From: Allium sativum
Taxonomy: Eukaryota; Streptophyta; Magnoliopsida; Asparagales; Amaryllidaceae
DNA length: 64,000 bases
Assembly: GCA_030737875.1 (NCBI GenBank)
Contig: CM060926.1
Location: forward strand, 315,864,922-315,928,921
Direction of reading: 5' to 3'
The first letter of the stretch is position 1; each line of letters starts with the position of its first letter. Below, piece by piece: positions 21,085 to 32,614 of this stretch. Under the pieces are notes generated by a model. That model saw only the letters and a list, made by a program, of their open reading frames with translations, ran no database searches and was not told where the DNA came from. The position numbers and the translations under genes are program-made.

Positions 21085-24028
21085 TGTAACACCCCGTACT
21101 TTCTGTTAATGTTATAGTAACGAATTAAACAATACTTAATTTCAAATGTGAGAATTAAGGGAAACAAGTTACGCCATTGCATTCGTCTCGGAATTCTACT
21201 TGAGATAGAGTCCGAGTTTGCATGAATTGGACTTCGTATGAAGAAGATGTGGCCTCCAGAAGTTTTAGAAATTCAAATAAAATCAAACAGCTCAAGCCAG
21301 ATTTCAAAAATCAAACAGAAGTCAGAAGCGGGCTGGGTGGGAAAATTCCAGCCCAGGCAGGTCGACCAGGGGGTCGACCCTAGTGTCGACCTACCCCCTA
21401 GAGGTCGACCTGGGGGTAGACCTTTGGGTCGACCTGGCCCCCGGCCAGATCTGAATTTTGAACGACTGATGACTTGATGCTGAGTCACTAGGGTTTCTGG
21501 ATGGTCCTGATCTGGTCTGAGTGGATGTGATTAACCCTAGGTTAATCCGACGGCTATAAGTAAACGGAAATTCTATATAAACAACTCAATACTCAACCTA
21601 AAAACACACAGAAAAATAATCCTAGAACTGAAATGCCATCAGTAGAGAACTTGGAATAGCTGTCACCACTTTCAATTCTGAAACAAGATAGGAGCCTAAA
21701 TATAAATCAAATTAAAACTAATCTAATTCAACGATCTTCATCACAGGCGCGCAACTCCAATTTCAGAATTCAGAATTCAAGAATTCCTTTTAGTTTGTAA
21801 GTTGGTTATTACGCAGATTTAAACGTTCTTTTTAAATGAAATCATGGCATGTTGTAACTCGAATATGGAAGATGCTTATGTATGAGATAATGAAGTATGA
21901 TTCTAATGTATCTTAAATTACTGTTGCGATTAATCATGCCTATATGTTTGTGGTGATAAACATACCATATTGTATGTTATTGGAATCTATTACGATTGGG
22001 TAAAGAACTTATTATGCCAACAAAATGGTGAAACATGTCATGTTGTAATTTGGTGGTTATTTGCAAGTTTATGATCTAAATCACATGCTTACACGTTATA
22101 TCAACATTCATGAATATTTAGAACTACGTCAAGTTGAATCCATTTATGTTGCAAGATTGGATTTGCAAGATTGCAAGATTGGTTCAACAAACATAAGTTA
22201 TCATGCCAAGTTGTGATTTAAATATGTTCATAGTGGCTTTCTTACGTTTTGACATACATAAGTTAGTATGCTAAATTGTGGTTTATATGTTAAACCTCCA
22301 TGATAGACCCATATCAAGCTTACATGAAAATTAGATCCAACTTAGTCACAAGTTCACCCTTACCTGTTTAGTTAAGATAATGATACATCTATGCCAAGTT
22401 ACATATGTGATAAGTTAAATGTATGCTATTTTATGTTTATTTCATTTTCCTCGTTTATTACCCCTTTTGTTATGGGTTTGGGCTGATTTGCAAGCCCAAC
22501 ATTTTATGTAATTCATACGTACGTTCTACGGGGATAACGATGGGAAAACATGAAAATTTCATGGCATATGTTTGTTCATAAAATGGTATATTTTATATAC
22601 CATTTATTATGAGCAATAAATTAAAAATATAATTATGGAATGAGTAAATTAAAATTAATTAACATAAATAATTAGACATATATAGAAAATATGTGAATTT
22701 AGAAAAGACGAATATGCCTAACCCGAGATTAGACTGAGTTGTGGTGTAAACCTGCCCGGAACTGACCGACATATCCAGTAACCACAACAAGACATGTCTA
22801 ATGTGGGTGGTTAGTGCATCAAGCCCAAAAAGGACCCAAGGTTAGACTGGGTTATGGTGTAAACCTGCCCGGAACCAACTGGCAAATCCTGTGACCACAA
22901 CAAGACCTGTCTAATGTGAGTGGTTGGTGCTTTAATGAATAAATTAAAGCTAAGTTAGGATTGGTAGGGTTAAGTCAATTAGGGAAACACTTAACCGATT
23001 CAACATGTTAACTAAACTGATGGGTGGGGTTAGGTAAACTTGGACACTTAACCATTTAGACATGTTGATTAGAAAACCCTAGTAAGGGGGACCCATTTCA
23101 GCAGTAATCCACATACATGTATCATGGTACCCTAAACTAGGCAGGTTGGGGAATGATTAATGGGCTGATTATAAGTGGTCAAAACGTCGGCGGTTGGTGC
23201 GTCAGTGTAGGTTCCGACGGAGTATGGGCGTGCACGTACTCCGGAGTGGAAAAAGCAGGCAATGGGCATCAGTAGTATACACTGTGCATCTTAAATCGTG
23301 TCGGGTTGCCACCAGAGGGACTGATACACCCCATGGTGGGACTAGCACAGGTAACTCCAGTCAAGCAGGGCCGAATGACACAGGACATGAATGCATGCGA
23401 GTAGGAGCCGATCATTAAGGGGATCGTTCGGTATAAACACGTGGGGCTGGTTGAACCAATGGTTAGTAGGTGCTGAAACTTTAGTAATTTGTGCGATCAC
23501 ATGTTCATCTTATCTTATATTAGGGTATTGTCCTATGTTCTGTTATTACTGTCATGATCCCTTTCCTTGTTTAAATAGTAGTAATCACTGAATTTACCAG
23601 AATTATTGTCTGACCCGTTTTCTTTCGTCTTCTATTCTTCCTTCCCCCCCAAAGGTCCACAGGGAGGGAATACTCCATCTTAATCAGACTCTTTACAAGC
23701 TTCAAGAAAGTAGATGTATGATTTGGACTCTCTTGCATTGGCTATGGATTTTGGATATGACACTTGGGGATTTATGCAGTTTTATCTATGTTTTATGCTT
23801 GTTTATTTTAAATAATCAAGACAGAAATTATGGTGTAATGTTTAGAAGTTACTTTGAGACAATCTGCTGTAATGCTTTTGTATTGAACCACGTTTGCAAT
23901 AAATGTTTGATTTTTGCTGCTTATATTTTATCTGTCTTGTAAATTTTTCTGTGTCTTGTACCATTAACTCTCCACCAAAGTTAAGGCATTCCCTTTGTGA
24001 GTGACCTTAACGGAGGTGGGGTGTTTCA
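21085..24028 (+). repeat. A 3' LTR
   Basis: Same landmarks as the 5' LTR: decayed E2F-like repeat (about 21337), GTCGAC array (21359-21440), TATA (21573), GTAAGT (21797), hairpins (22730-22812 and 22833-22925), acceptor AAAG (23654), end GGTGGGGTGTTTCA. Followed by TSD GGTGG. Confidence 0.95.
22730..22925 (+). ncRNA. A 3' LTR twin hairpin repeats
   Basis: Copies of the pair in the A 5' LTR with independent point changes. Inner stem of copy 1 GTTGTGGT/ACCACAAC intact; copy 2 GTTATGGT/ACCACAAC has one mismatch. Confidence 0.72.
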
Positions 24029-24033
24029 GGTGG

Positions 24034-24700
24034 ATACCTCTTAATAGATGTTACGCTTGAGGGCTACCAATTGCGAGTTTGGGATCATTTTGATAAGAAT
24101 TACTAGCAGGTGGTGCAGAGAATTGAATTAAGTAAGAAATCTGGGAAGCGCATTAGACATTCCTTTATATTCATCCTGTTATCCTGCTTTACCTTATGTC
24201 GTGGTTATATCTCTCATCCAGTTTATTCCTGTCATAATTCTTTACTTATTTTCTTGCTGAAAATAACTGGACTCGCCAGACTTTATGTCAGACTTGTTTT
24301 TTTGTTTCGCCTCTTTTCTTTCCTTTCCCCCCCAAGTGCTTAGTGTGGGATTAGTGGAGCTTGACTTGGATTTCTTTCTTCTTGAAGTGCTTGGAAGTGT
24401 TGGAAGTAATGCTCAGCTTTATCTCTTTTCCGTTATGGTTGTTTGGAGTGGGATTATTATTTTACTTTTATGTACTCTGATAATAAGTTCGTTCAAGATG
24501 GATATTTATGTACTTGATTCTAGTATGTGCTTTTGATGTTGTAACCAAACATGTTTTTCTTTTTCGCTGCAATGAATAAATTTTGAATTCTTAATTACTA
24601 TTTTATATATCTGTCTTGTGATATTCTATTCTCTTACAATACTCCATGAAAATTAATGCATTCCCTTAGTGAGTGACATTAATGGACGTGGGGTGTTGCA
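24034..24700 (+). repeat. B 5' LTR, right part
   Basis: Continuation of the LTR interrupted at 13057. Contains CCAGACTTTATGTCAGAC, a pyrimidine tract with CCCAAG (24336) and TTAG (24343), AATAAA (about 24575) and the end GACGTGGGGTGTTGCA. Confidence 0.93.
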
Positions 24701-24702
24701 CG

Positions 24703-24714
24703 TGGTATCAGAGC
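24703..24714 (+). other. B primer-binding site
   Basis: TGGTATCAGAGC two bases after the LTR end, matching initiator Met-tRNA. Confidence 0.95.
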
Positions 24715-24877
24715 TGAAGGTTACCAGAACAGATAAAAGAATTTGGAAAACCATTTTCTAAAGCATTTTTAGAAAGAAGTATTTTCAAAGAGAGTATTTT
24801 CAAGAGAAAGGTTTATTATGAAAAACATAATCCCCAACATCCATATATCTATCTTTCGATTCTCTGTTTTGAATCTC

Positions 24878-24895
24878 TCCCTTTTTCCTTTCAGT
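24878..24895 (+). other. Pyrimidine tract and CAG just before B gag ATG
   Basis: TCCCTTTTTCCTTTCAG then T and the ATG at 24896; same arrangement as A. Confidence 0.5.
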
Positions 24896-25865
24896 ATGTC
24901 TGGAGAACCCAAAATACCCAAGGGTGTACTGATACCAGGCTGGTTCAAAAGGTATCTAGAGGCAAGGGCTAATGCCGCAGGCCTAGAAAATGCTCCTCCT
25001 CCTCCTCCCCTCCTCGTGTGGACGCTTTTTCGAAGATAAGCAAAGACTTCCGTGCGATGGGCGGAAAACTGTTTCATGGGACTGAGACGTTTGTCGAGGC
25101 TTGAAATTGGCTCAAGGAAGTGGAGGACTTGCTTGGTATCATCGAGATAGACAATGGAAGGAAGGTTCAGCTAGCTGCTTGGTTGATGAAGGACGAAGCT
25201 TCCTTTTGATGGGAAGTAACTAATGGAGGGCATCTAGTGGAGACGTGGATAAACTTTAGGCGAAGGTTCAAGTTGAAATTTCTTTCACAGGCAGAGGAGA
25301 GTTTATACATGGAGAAGTTCTTGGCCTTGAAACAAGAGAGTTTGTCTGTGAAGGAGCACGTTAACAAGTTTAACCAGTTAGCAAGATTTGGTATGGAATT
25401 AGTTAACACACCACATAAGAAGGCCTTGAGATTTGCTAAGGGCTTGAACGAACCGCTTCACGGATTGGCTATGTCCCACATTCGTATGGGGGCTACCTTC
25501 GAGAAACTTGTTGACATGGCGCTGATGCATGAAGAGGAGAAAGATGTTAATGTTGACATGGCACAGGATAAGAAAGAGGTGAAGGCTGAAGGATCACAGA
25601 ACAAGAAAGTAGATCCTAAGAAGAGTGGAAAACCCGAGATAAAAGGAAGTGCCATTTCTGTGGTACACCAGGTCATTTAGCTAAAGATTGTAGAAAGAAG
25701 AAGGTGAAGAAGACTAGTTGTTTTCAGTGCTGTGAGACATGACATCTGATCAAGGACTGCCCCAGAAGGAAAGGGCAAGGGCAAGCGCAAGGACAGTAGA
25801 CAGGATATACTTCTGGAGGGTAGGTTCATGCTCTCATGGCAGCTATGCAAGAGTGAGGTAGAAAC
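24896..25865 (+). pseudogene. gag: B gag
   Basis: Begins MSGEPKIPKGVLIPGWF. A proline run (CCTCCTCCTCCC, about 24990-25015) is followed by a frameshift. The Gag core continues in a second frame (METWINFRRRFKLKFLSQAE, VKEHVNKFNQLARFGMELV) to 25680, with stops at about 25103 (Arg position) and 25208 (TGA where A has TGG). The two knuckles (CHFCGTPGHLAKDC and CFQCCET then HLIKDC) fall in another frame, and the second has a TGA in place of a codon. Capsid and nucleocapsid are recognisable but not translatable as one protein. Confidence 0.88.
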
Positions 25866-25880
25866 ATTTCTGTTGAAAGT

Positions 25881-27065
25881 TTGACTTTCCTTTTCGATCA
25901 TCCTGTACGTACTTTGTTTGATTCTGGCGCTTCACATTCTTTTATATCTGCTTCTGTTGTTGAGTCTTTGCACCTAGATACTAGTCTAGTTATGGATCCC
26001 ATTGTAGTCTCAAATCCTATTGGGGGCACGGCTCATCTTTCTATGTTATGTCGGGATTTGAGAATATATGTGTATGGCATTGAGTTCGAATGCAATGCTT
26101 ATGTGCTTGGCTCCACAGGCTGTGGGTTGATTCTAGGAATGGATTGGCTGGCCAGGTATGGTGCCGTTCTCGACTGTGAAAAGAGGATGGTTAGACTATT
26201 GACTAGTTTGGGTAATACTCTCGATATCTCATGCGACCCTAAGGGTTCTATTATGCTTAGCTACCTAGAATCTCTTGACACATCTATTGATGATTTGCAA
26301 TCTATTCGAATAGTCCGTGAGTATGCAGATGTCTTCGAGGAGGTTAGGGGCTTACCTCCAAAACGCGAGATATATTTCCATATATACTTGGTGGACAATG
26401 CAAAGTCATTTGCATTGCCTGTGCGCCACATGTCTCCAAGAGAAAGGAGGGAGCTTAGTAAGCAAATGAAAGAGTTGCTTGAGAAAGGGTTCATAAGAAG
26501 AAATATCTCGGAGTGGGGTGCTCTAGTTGTTTTTGCTATGAAGGCCGATGGTTCACTTAGATTATCCATGGATGATAGAGAGATGAATAAGCTCACGAAG
26601 AAGAATAGACACCCATTACCGAGGATATATGACTTGTTCGATCAGTTGGTCGGTGCTTCAATTTTCTCGCAGTTGGACTTAGCTACAGGATTTCGTTAGT
26701 TGAGGGTAGCTGAGGATAGTATAGATAAGACTACTTTTAGGACTCCTGACGGTTTCTTTGAGTGGCTCATCATGCCTTTTGGTTTGACGAACGCACCCGC
26801 ATATTTCGTAGACTTGATGAGTAGGGTTTTTATGGAGTTTCTAAACAAGCTCGTGGAAGTCTTTGTGGATGATATCTTGATATTCTCTAGAAATGAGGAG
26901 GAACATGCCCTACATCTTAGGGAAGTCTTAGAGACCCTTCGAGCACATCAACTCAAAGCTATGTTCTCCAAATGTCATTTTTGGAGGAAGGAAGTGAGGT
27001 TCTTAGGGCACGTGGTCTCTAAGGAAGGGATAGCAGTGGATCCCGCAAATGTGGTAATAATCTAA
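25881..27065 (+). pseudogene. B protease and reverse transcriptase
   Basis: Protease: FDSGASHSFISAS with intact catalytic Asp, then LILGMDWLARYG. Linker SYLESLDTSIDD and [47 protein letters not shown] at 26697-26699 (Gln/His position, C-to-T), [16 protein letters not shown], catalytic [26 protein letters not shown], then TAA at 27063 where A has CAA. This is the best-preserved protease-RT in the window: one open frame of 272 codons and another of 121 separated only by a stop. Confidence 0.92.
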
Positions 27066-27757
27066 GATTGGAAGATTCCTAGGAATGCAACGGAAGTAAG
27101 AAGTTTTCTTGGTTTGGCGGGCTACTATAGAAAGTTCATCAAGGACTTTGCTAAGATATCATTCCCACTTACACGGTTGACGAAAAAGAATTTGACTTTT
27201 CTTGAAATGTTGACTGTGACGATGCTTTCCAACGTTTGAAGAGGGCTTTGACGTCAGCTCCAGTTTTAGTTTTGCTGGATGGGAGTAAACCGTTCACAGT
27301 GTATACCGATGCTTGTGGGAAAGGGCTTGGCGCAATTTTGATGCAAGAGGGAAGGGTGATATGCTATGGTGGAAGGCAGTTGAAAGTCCATGAGAATAAT
27401 TACCCTCCCCACGACTTAGAGTTAGCTGCCATAGTTTCTGCGCTTAAGTCTTGGCGCCAATACTTGCTTGGTGAGAGGTTTGAGTTATATACAGACCATA
27501 AGTTGCTTAAATACTTGTTCTCTCAAAAAGATCTAAACTTAAGGCAATAGCGGTGGATGGAGTTCTTAGCATTCTACGATTTTGAGATTGCATATACCCC
27601 TGGCAAGGGTAACGTTGTAGCGGACGCCTTGAGTAGAAAGAAGTTGGCTTTGAGTCCTTTGTTTGTCGAGCGACAGAGCTTAGAGTATATCTCTACCTTT
27701 GACTTTAGACCCTCTATTGATTATGTACCCGGTTTGTTAGCATCATTAGAGGTGTGA
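27066..27757 (+). pseudogene. B RT connection and RNase H
   Basis: [19 protein letters not shown] at 27066, then a frameshift near 27205. RNase H continues from 27236: [58 protein letters not shown] at 27548 replaces Gln of the LRQ(Q)RWMEF strand. [17 protein letters not shown] marks the RNase H end. Two further TAG/TGA codons occur near 27755 and 27788. Confidence 0.9.
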
Positions 27758-27805
27758 CCTACGCTTTTGGGACAGATAGGTGCGGCATAGCGAGATAACC
27801 CACAG

Positions 27806-29260
27806 TTGGTAGACATAGTAGACAAGCTCATACGAGGGGAGTCTTCGAGCCATCTTAGTAGGTTTTCTATAGATGAGAAATTTTGGTTATGTAGGGATGG
27901 GATACTTTGCGTATCTCGAGACGAGGTTTTGAGAAAGACAGTCCTTGAAGAAGCATATCGTTCTAAGTTGACCATACATCCCGATGGAGACAAGATGTAT
28001 AGGGACATGAAGTGAGTTTTCTTTTGGGCCGGAATGAAGAAGGATGTGGCTGAGTTCGTTTCTAGATGCTTAGTGTGCCTGCAAGTCAAGGATGAGCAAA
28101 AGAAGTCGGGTGGTTTGCTTCACCCTTTAGAGGTTCCACAATGGAAATGGGAAAGTGTTTCCATGGATTTCGTCGATGGGTTGCCGAGGTCAAGGAAGGG
28201 TAATACGGGGATTTGGGTAGTATTGGATAGACTTGTCAAGAGCGCCCATTTCATTCCCGTTAGGAGTAAAAGAATAGCGACATGGTTAGCATCTGTTTAT
28301 CTCTGAGAGATAGTTCGTTTACACGGCATACCTTATAGTATTGTGAGCGATCGGGATCCCATTTTCACTAGTGATTTTGGAAGTGATTGCAAGAGGCGGT
28401 AGGAATGCAATTGTGTTCGAGTACCACTTATCAACCTTAGATGGACAACCAGAAAGAGTGAATCATATTCTAGAAGATCTTTTGAGGTTATGCATCTTGG
28501 ACTTTGGAGGAACATGGGAGGAACATCTTCCATCAATAGAGTTCGCCTACAACAACAGTTATCAGACTAGTATTGGCATGGCACCTTTGGAAGCTCTATA
28601 TGGACGACCTTGCCGATCACCTACTTGTTGGTGGGAATCTACGGATAAGATTTGCTTGGGCCCGAGATGATTAGGGAAACTTCAGAGAAGATTGACTTGA
28701 TTCGAAGATGCATGAAGACGGCACAGGACCGGCAAAAATCATATGCTGATAAGAGAAGGACCGATCTTGAGTTGGATGTTGGAGACATAGTCTTTATTAA
28801 AGTATCACCATTGAGGAATGTAGTTCGCTTTGGAGTTGTAGGGAAATTGGCACCAAGGTTCGTAGGGCCATTCCCCATTACAGAAAGAATTGGATAGATG
28901 GCCTACAGAGTGAAGTTGCCTGAGAAGCTTAGTGGTGTTCATGACGTATTTCACGTATCACATTCGAGGAAGTGTTTACATGATACCATGGAAGTAGTGG
29001 AGCCGAGCATGCTTAGATAAGTGGAAGTAGAGCGAGATGCCATGATTAGGCGAGTTCCTACATGCATCCTTGGATCGGAGGTCAAGAAGTTACACAACCG
29101 AAAGGTCAAGTTGGTTAAAGTCCAATGGGGAGATGATCAAGGAGACACGACTTGGGAGACTGAAGACAAGGTACGTGCGTCGTACCCTTTCCTTTTTGAG
29201 GGTATGTTCTTAACTTCTCCTTTTTTTTACTGCTTTGTTTATACTTGTTCTATCGTTTAG
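27806..29260 (+). pseudogene. B integrase with chromodomain
   Basis: HHCC zinc finger: EEAYRSKLTIHPDGDKMYRD to SRCLVCLQVK (both Cys kept, a His replaced by Tyr/Arg). DDE core: [27 protein letters not shown], then a frameshift near 28380. The glutamate region PERVNHILEDLLRL and FAYNNSYQTSIGMAPLEALYG follow. GPY/F module APRFVGPFPITERIG then a TAG-type stop (28896). Chromodomain-like end VKVQWGDDQGDTTWETEDK, RASYPFLFEG to about 29205. At least six stops or shifts. Confidence 0.9.
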
Positions 29261-29601
29261 TATATCCTCTCGATTATGTCTTTGATCTTTAGGTAGAAAA
29301 TCCTATGGTTGTAAACATGTGTTTGAGACATGTTATGTTTGGTGGATGCAAGTGGATGTGAGTGTTTGCTAAGTGGTTGCTCGTGGATGCATTTACGCAC
29401 GCATTAGGCACTAGATTGGCTCAATCACTTTCATATTGCATATGAATGATTGTGCATATTTAAGTTAATGGATGTATATTGAATGTGTTATCATATGGAT
29501 GTTGCATATGAATGAATGGTTATGCACTCATATAGAAATAATATGTATCATTAGGATTCTTTTGCTTACATAATGGATGCATGACACTATCATGTTTTGC
29601 C

Positions 29602-29635
29602 TTAAGGAGGTCAACTGAATCAGTAGACCGCCTAA
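29602..29635 (+). ncRNA. Conserved 3' internal hairpin (B)
   Basis: Same TTAAGGAGGTCAACTGAATC and AGTAGACCGCCT core as in A, about 180 bp upstream of the polypurine tract. Confidence 0.65.
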
Positions 29636-29803
29636 TCTTTACTTTAGATAAGGAACATATACACACACTTTTGCATATGTTCATATGGCATTAGAAATCT
29701 TTTAAGGACAATGGATGCTTGTGGATGATGGATGAATAGATGGATGATTGGATGGTAGGATATACATTCTCCATAACTTGGAGATTTCAGGGACGAAATC
29801 CTT

Positions 29804-29817
29804 TAAGTAGGGGAGAA
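29804..29817 (+). other. B polypurine tract
   Basis: TAAGTAGGGGAGAA before the 3' LTR, preceded by TTTCAGGGACGAAATCCTT. Confidence 0.88.
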
Positions 29818-32614
29818 TGTAACACCCCATAATTTTAAATATTAAAATTGGCAAATTAAAGAATACTTAATTTTTAGAAGAAGAATTAAGGGAAACGGGT
29901 AACGCCATTGTGTTCGTCTCGGATTTCTTCTTGGGATAGAGTCCAAGTTTGCGTAAAACGGATACAGTATGAAGAAGATATGAAGCTTAGAAGATTTCAA
30001 TTTAAAACAGAATTTAATTAAATAATAATAAAATAAAAAACCAGTTCAAATTTCAAAATCCGATCGAAATTGGCTGAGCGGTGAATTTCCCGCTCATGGG
30101 TGTCGACCCCCCCAGGGGGTGTCAACATAGGTGTCGACCCCGCTATAGGGGTGTCGACATAGGTGTCGCCCCCTATAGGGAGTCGACCCCATCAGCCCAG
30201 ATCTGGCCTGACGGGTTTTGTGACGAATTTTGGTGTTTTAGGGCTGACATGTCTTCTTTTGGTTGGCTGGGTGATGTGTTTTTCTGGCCTGGATGGTTCG
30301 GATGATTCCAAATCAGATCTAAGCGTCCTTATACACCTAATTCACCTATAAATAAGCATCTAATCTAACCCTAATCTAAACTAATTTCATCCATGGCGCC
30401 TCCATGCTGCTGCAACCTAAATTAAAACAAGTTTCTCTTCTTCAACAAATCAAAGTAAAGGAATTGTGTAAAGGGGAACGGATCTACAACAGAAACAACA
30501 CCTAATTCTCTTCCTTAATCCAATCTTTGTGAGTTCATTGATTATTTTTAGATTAAAATAATGCTAAAGCAATTCTGACATGTTGTAAATTGGATTTGGG
30601 AATTATACATGATAATAAGATTGAATCTCATCAATTCTACCTTAGCTTATACATCAGATTCGTGATTCTTATATGCCATTAGCTTATACATCAGATCTGT
30701 GATTCTTATATGCCCATGTTGATATTATCATCAGTTTTATCATATCTTTATGATCAGTTCATACTTATGCCTATTTTATTGTTATTATTATGCCTGTTCT
30801 TTATCTTGTCCCTTCCTCCTTCCCTTTTTGTTTTTGTAGCCGGGCTACTTCGAGCCTAGGCCAAATCTCATAAGAGATGAATGTATGAACGATAATTTAG
30901 GGAACATTGGGAAACTTGGCATAATATAATTGGTTTGATTTGAATATGACAAATGTTAAATTTGGCATAATATATGTTGGGTTGATTTGGGCATGGCAAA
31001 TGTTAAATTTCGGGCACGACATTAAATTGTGGATTTTGGGTAATTGACATAATTAGCCTGAAATTGGCATAAATGGCAAATGAATAAATTGGCTAAGATA
31101 AGCATGTTGAGACATGAGGTTAGACTTCGTTTGCGGTAGAAGCCTGCCCGGAACCAACCGGCCTAATCAGCAGTTGCAAACGGTCAGTCTAATGTGAGAG
31201 GTCAGAGGCATAACTAAAAGATGCTTAGACACGAGGTTAGGTCTGGCTTGTGGCAGAAGTCTGCCCGGAACCTCCCGGCACATCCAGCGGCCACAAGCAA
31301 TCGACCTAGTGTGAGAGGTCTGTACATTAATAACTAATTAATGCTGATCAAAGATGAATATGATACCTAAAACATCTTAGGTAGGTGGGGTTAAGTTAAC
31401 CTGTGTAAGATGACAACTTAACCAATACTACATGAACAAAGGGATGGGGTTAAGGCAAGCTTAACCAATAATACATATTGATTTGATAAGTAGATGGGGT
31501 TAAGTCGACTGGGCGGATAGACAACACTTAACCAATATAAGTCGGGTTTGGATAAACTCTAGGAAAAACCCTAGTAGCGGTAGGGGCCCTTTTTAGATAG
31601 TAACCCACTTAAAGGTATCGGTAACCCTGAGCTAGGAAGGGTTGGGGCACACTTACTGGGCTGATTATAAGCGGTCAAATTGGAGCGAGGGTGTAACAGT
31701 GCAGGTTCCGACGGGATCGTTAAGCCTGCATCAAGGTGTTCCTGGCATTGGTAGATTTAGCCACTGTACATCAATAGGTATAAAGCTGTGCAACAAAGGG
31801 TTGCCACTTAGGGAGTAATACACCCTAAGTTGGGACCCGCACAGGTATCTACAAGTTAAGGAGCCGATTGATTAGGCGATTAAAGGTAGTGTAGGGACAT
31901 CTAGTATCTATTATGGGCAAGTAGGATGTCAAGGATTGTATGGGGTGGATACCTCTTACTAGATGTTATGCCCAAGGGCTACCAATTGCGAGTATGGGAT
32001 CATTTCGATAAGAATTACTAGTAGGTGGTTCAGAGAATTAAATTAAGTAAGAAATCTGGGAAGTGCATTAGACTTTCTGTTATATTCATCCTGTTATCCT
32101 GCTTTACCTTATGTCATGGTTATATCTCTCATCCAGTTTATTCGTGTCATAATGCTTTATTTATTTTCTTGCTGAAAATAAATGGACTTGCTGGACTTTA
32201 TGTCTGGATTTTTTTTTTGTTTCACCCCTTTTCTTTCCTTCCCCCTAGGTCCTCAGGGTGGGATTAGTGGAGCTTGACTTGGATTTCTTTCTTCTTGAAG
32301 TGCTTGGAAGTGTTGGAAGTAATGCTCAGCTTTATCTCTTTTCCATTATGGCTTTTTAGAGTGGGATTATGATTTTACTTTTATGTACTCTGATAATAAG
32401 TTCGTTCAAGATGGATACTTATGTACTTGACTCTAGTATGTGGTTTTGATGTTGTAACCAAACCTGTTATGCTTTTCCGTTGCAATGAATAAATTTTGAA
32501 TTTTCTTAAGTACCATTTATATATCTGTCTTGTGATATTCTATTCTATAATTTTATAACACTCCATGAAAATTTTCCTTTAGTGAGTGACATTAATGGAC
32601 GTGGGGGTGTTATA
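29818..32614 (+). repeat. B 3' LTR
   Basis: TGTAACACCCCATAATTTTA to GGGGGTGTTATA; the terminal GCA of the 5' copy has become ATA. Contains E2F-like element (30076-30095, one arm mutated), GTCGAC array (30099-30187), TATAAATA (30347), GTGAGT (30529), hairpins, CTAG acceptor (32248). Shows the empty site of A. Confidence 0.93.
31110..31320 (+). ncRNA. B 3' LTR twin hairpin repeats
   Basis: Copy 1 outer TTAGAC/GTCTAA, inner GTTTGC/GCAAAC. Copy 2 outer TTAGGTC/GACCTAG, inner GCTTGTGGC/GCCACAAGC. Confidence 0.75.

Larger units (their letters stand above)
13058..24028 (+). mobile_element. Element A: complete but mutated Tekay/Del-like chromovirus nested in B
   Basis: 5' LTR 13058-16058, PBS 16061, gag from 16245, protease, RT, RNase H, integrase and chromodomain to 20553, polypurine tract, 3' LTR 21085-24028. 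LTRs of 3001 and 2944 bp differ by several indels and many substitutions. A perfect 5-bp duplication flanks it. All domains are represented, but frameshifts in the gag knuckles, protease-RT linker and RNase H end plus about four stops inactivate it. Confidence 0.96.
10947..32614 (+). mobile_element. Element B: Tekay/Del-like chromovirus interrupted by element A
   Basis: The 5' LTR is split into 10947-13057 and 24034-24700 by A. PBS at 24703, gag, protease, RT, RNase H, integrase and chromodomain (to 29260), polypurine tract and 3' LTR 29818-32614 follow. Without A the 5' LTR is 2778 bp and the 3' LTR 2797 bp. The internal region is 5117 bp. Many stops and frameshifts make it non-functional. 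The imperfect target duplication and diverged LTRs show it is older than A. Confidence 0.93.

Noticed and set aside
21238..21488. Overlapping frames on both strands rich in Gly, Arg and Pro
   Set aside because: They arise from the GTCGAC array in the A 3' LTR and have no start context or relatives.
29818..32614. B 3' LTR as a separate solo LTR
   Set aside because: A polypurine tract and pol lie directly upstream, and the imperfect duplication matches the far end at 10942, so it belongs to B.
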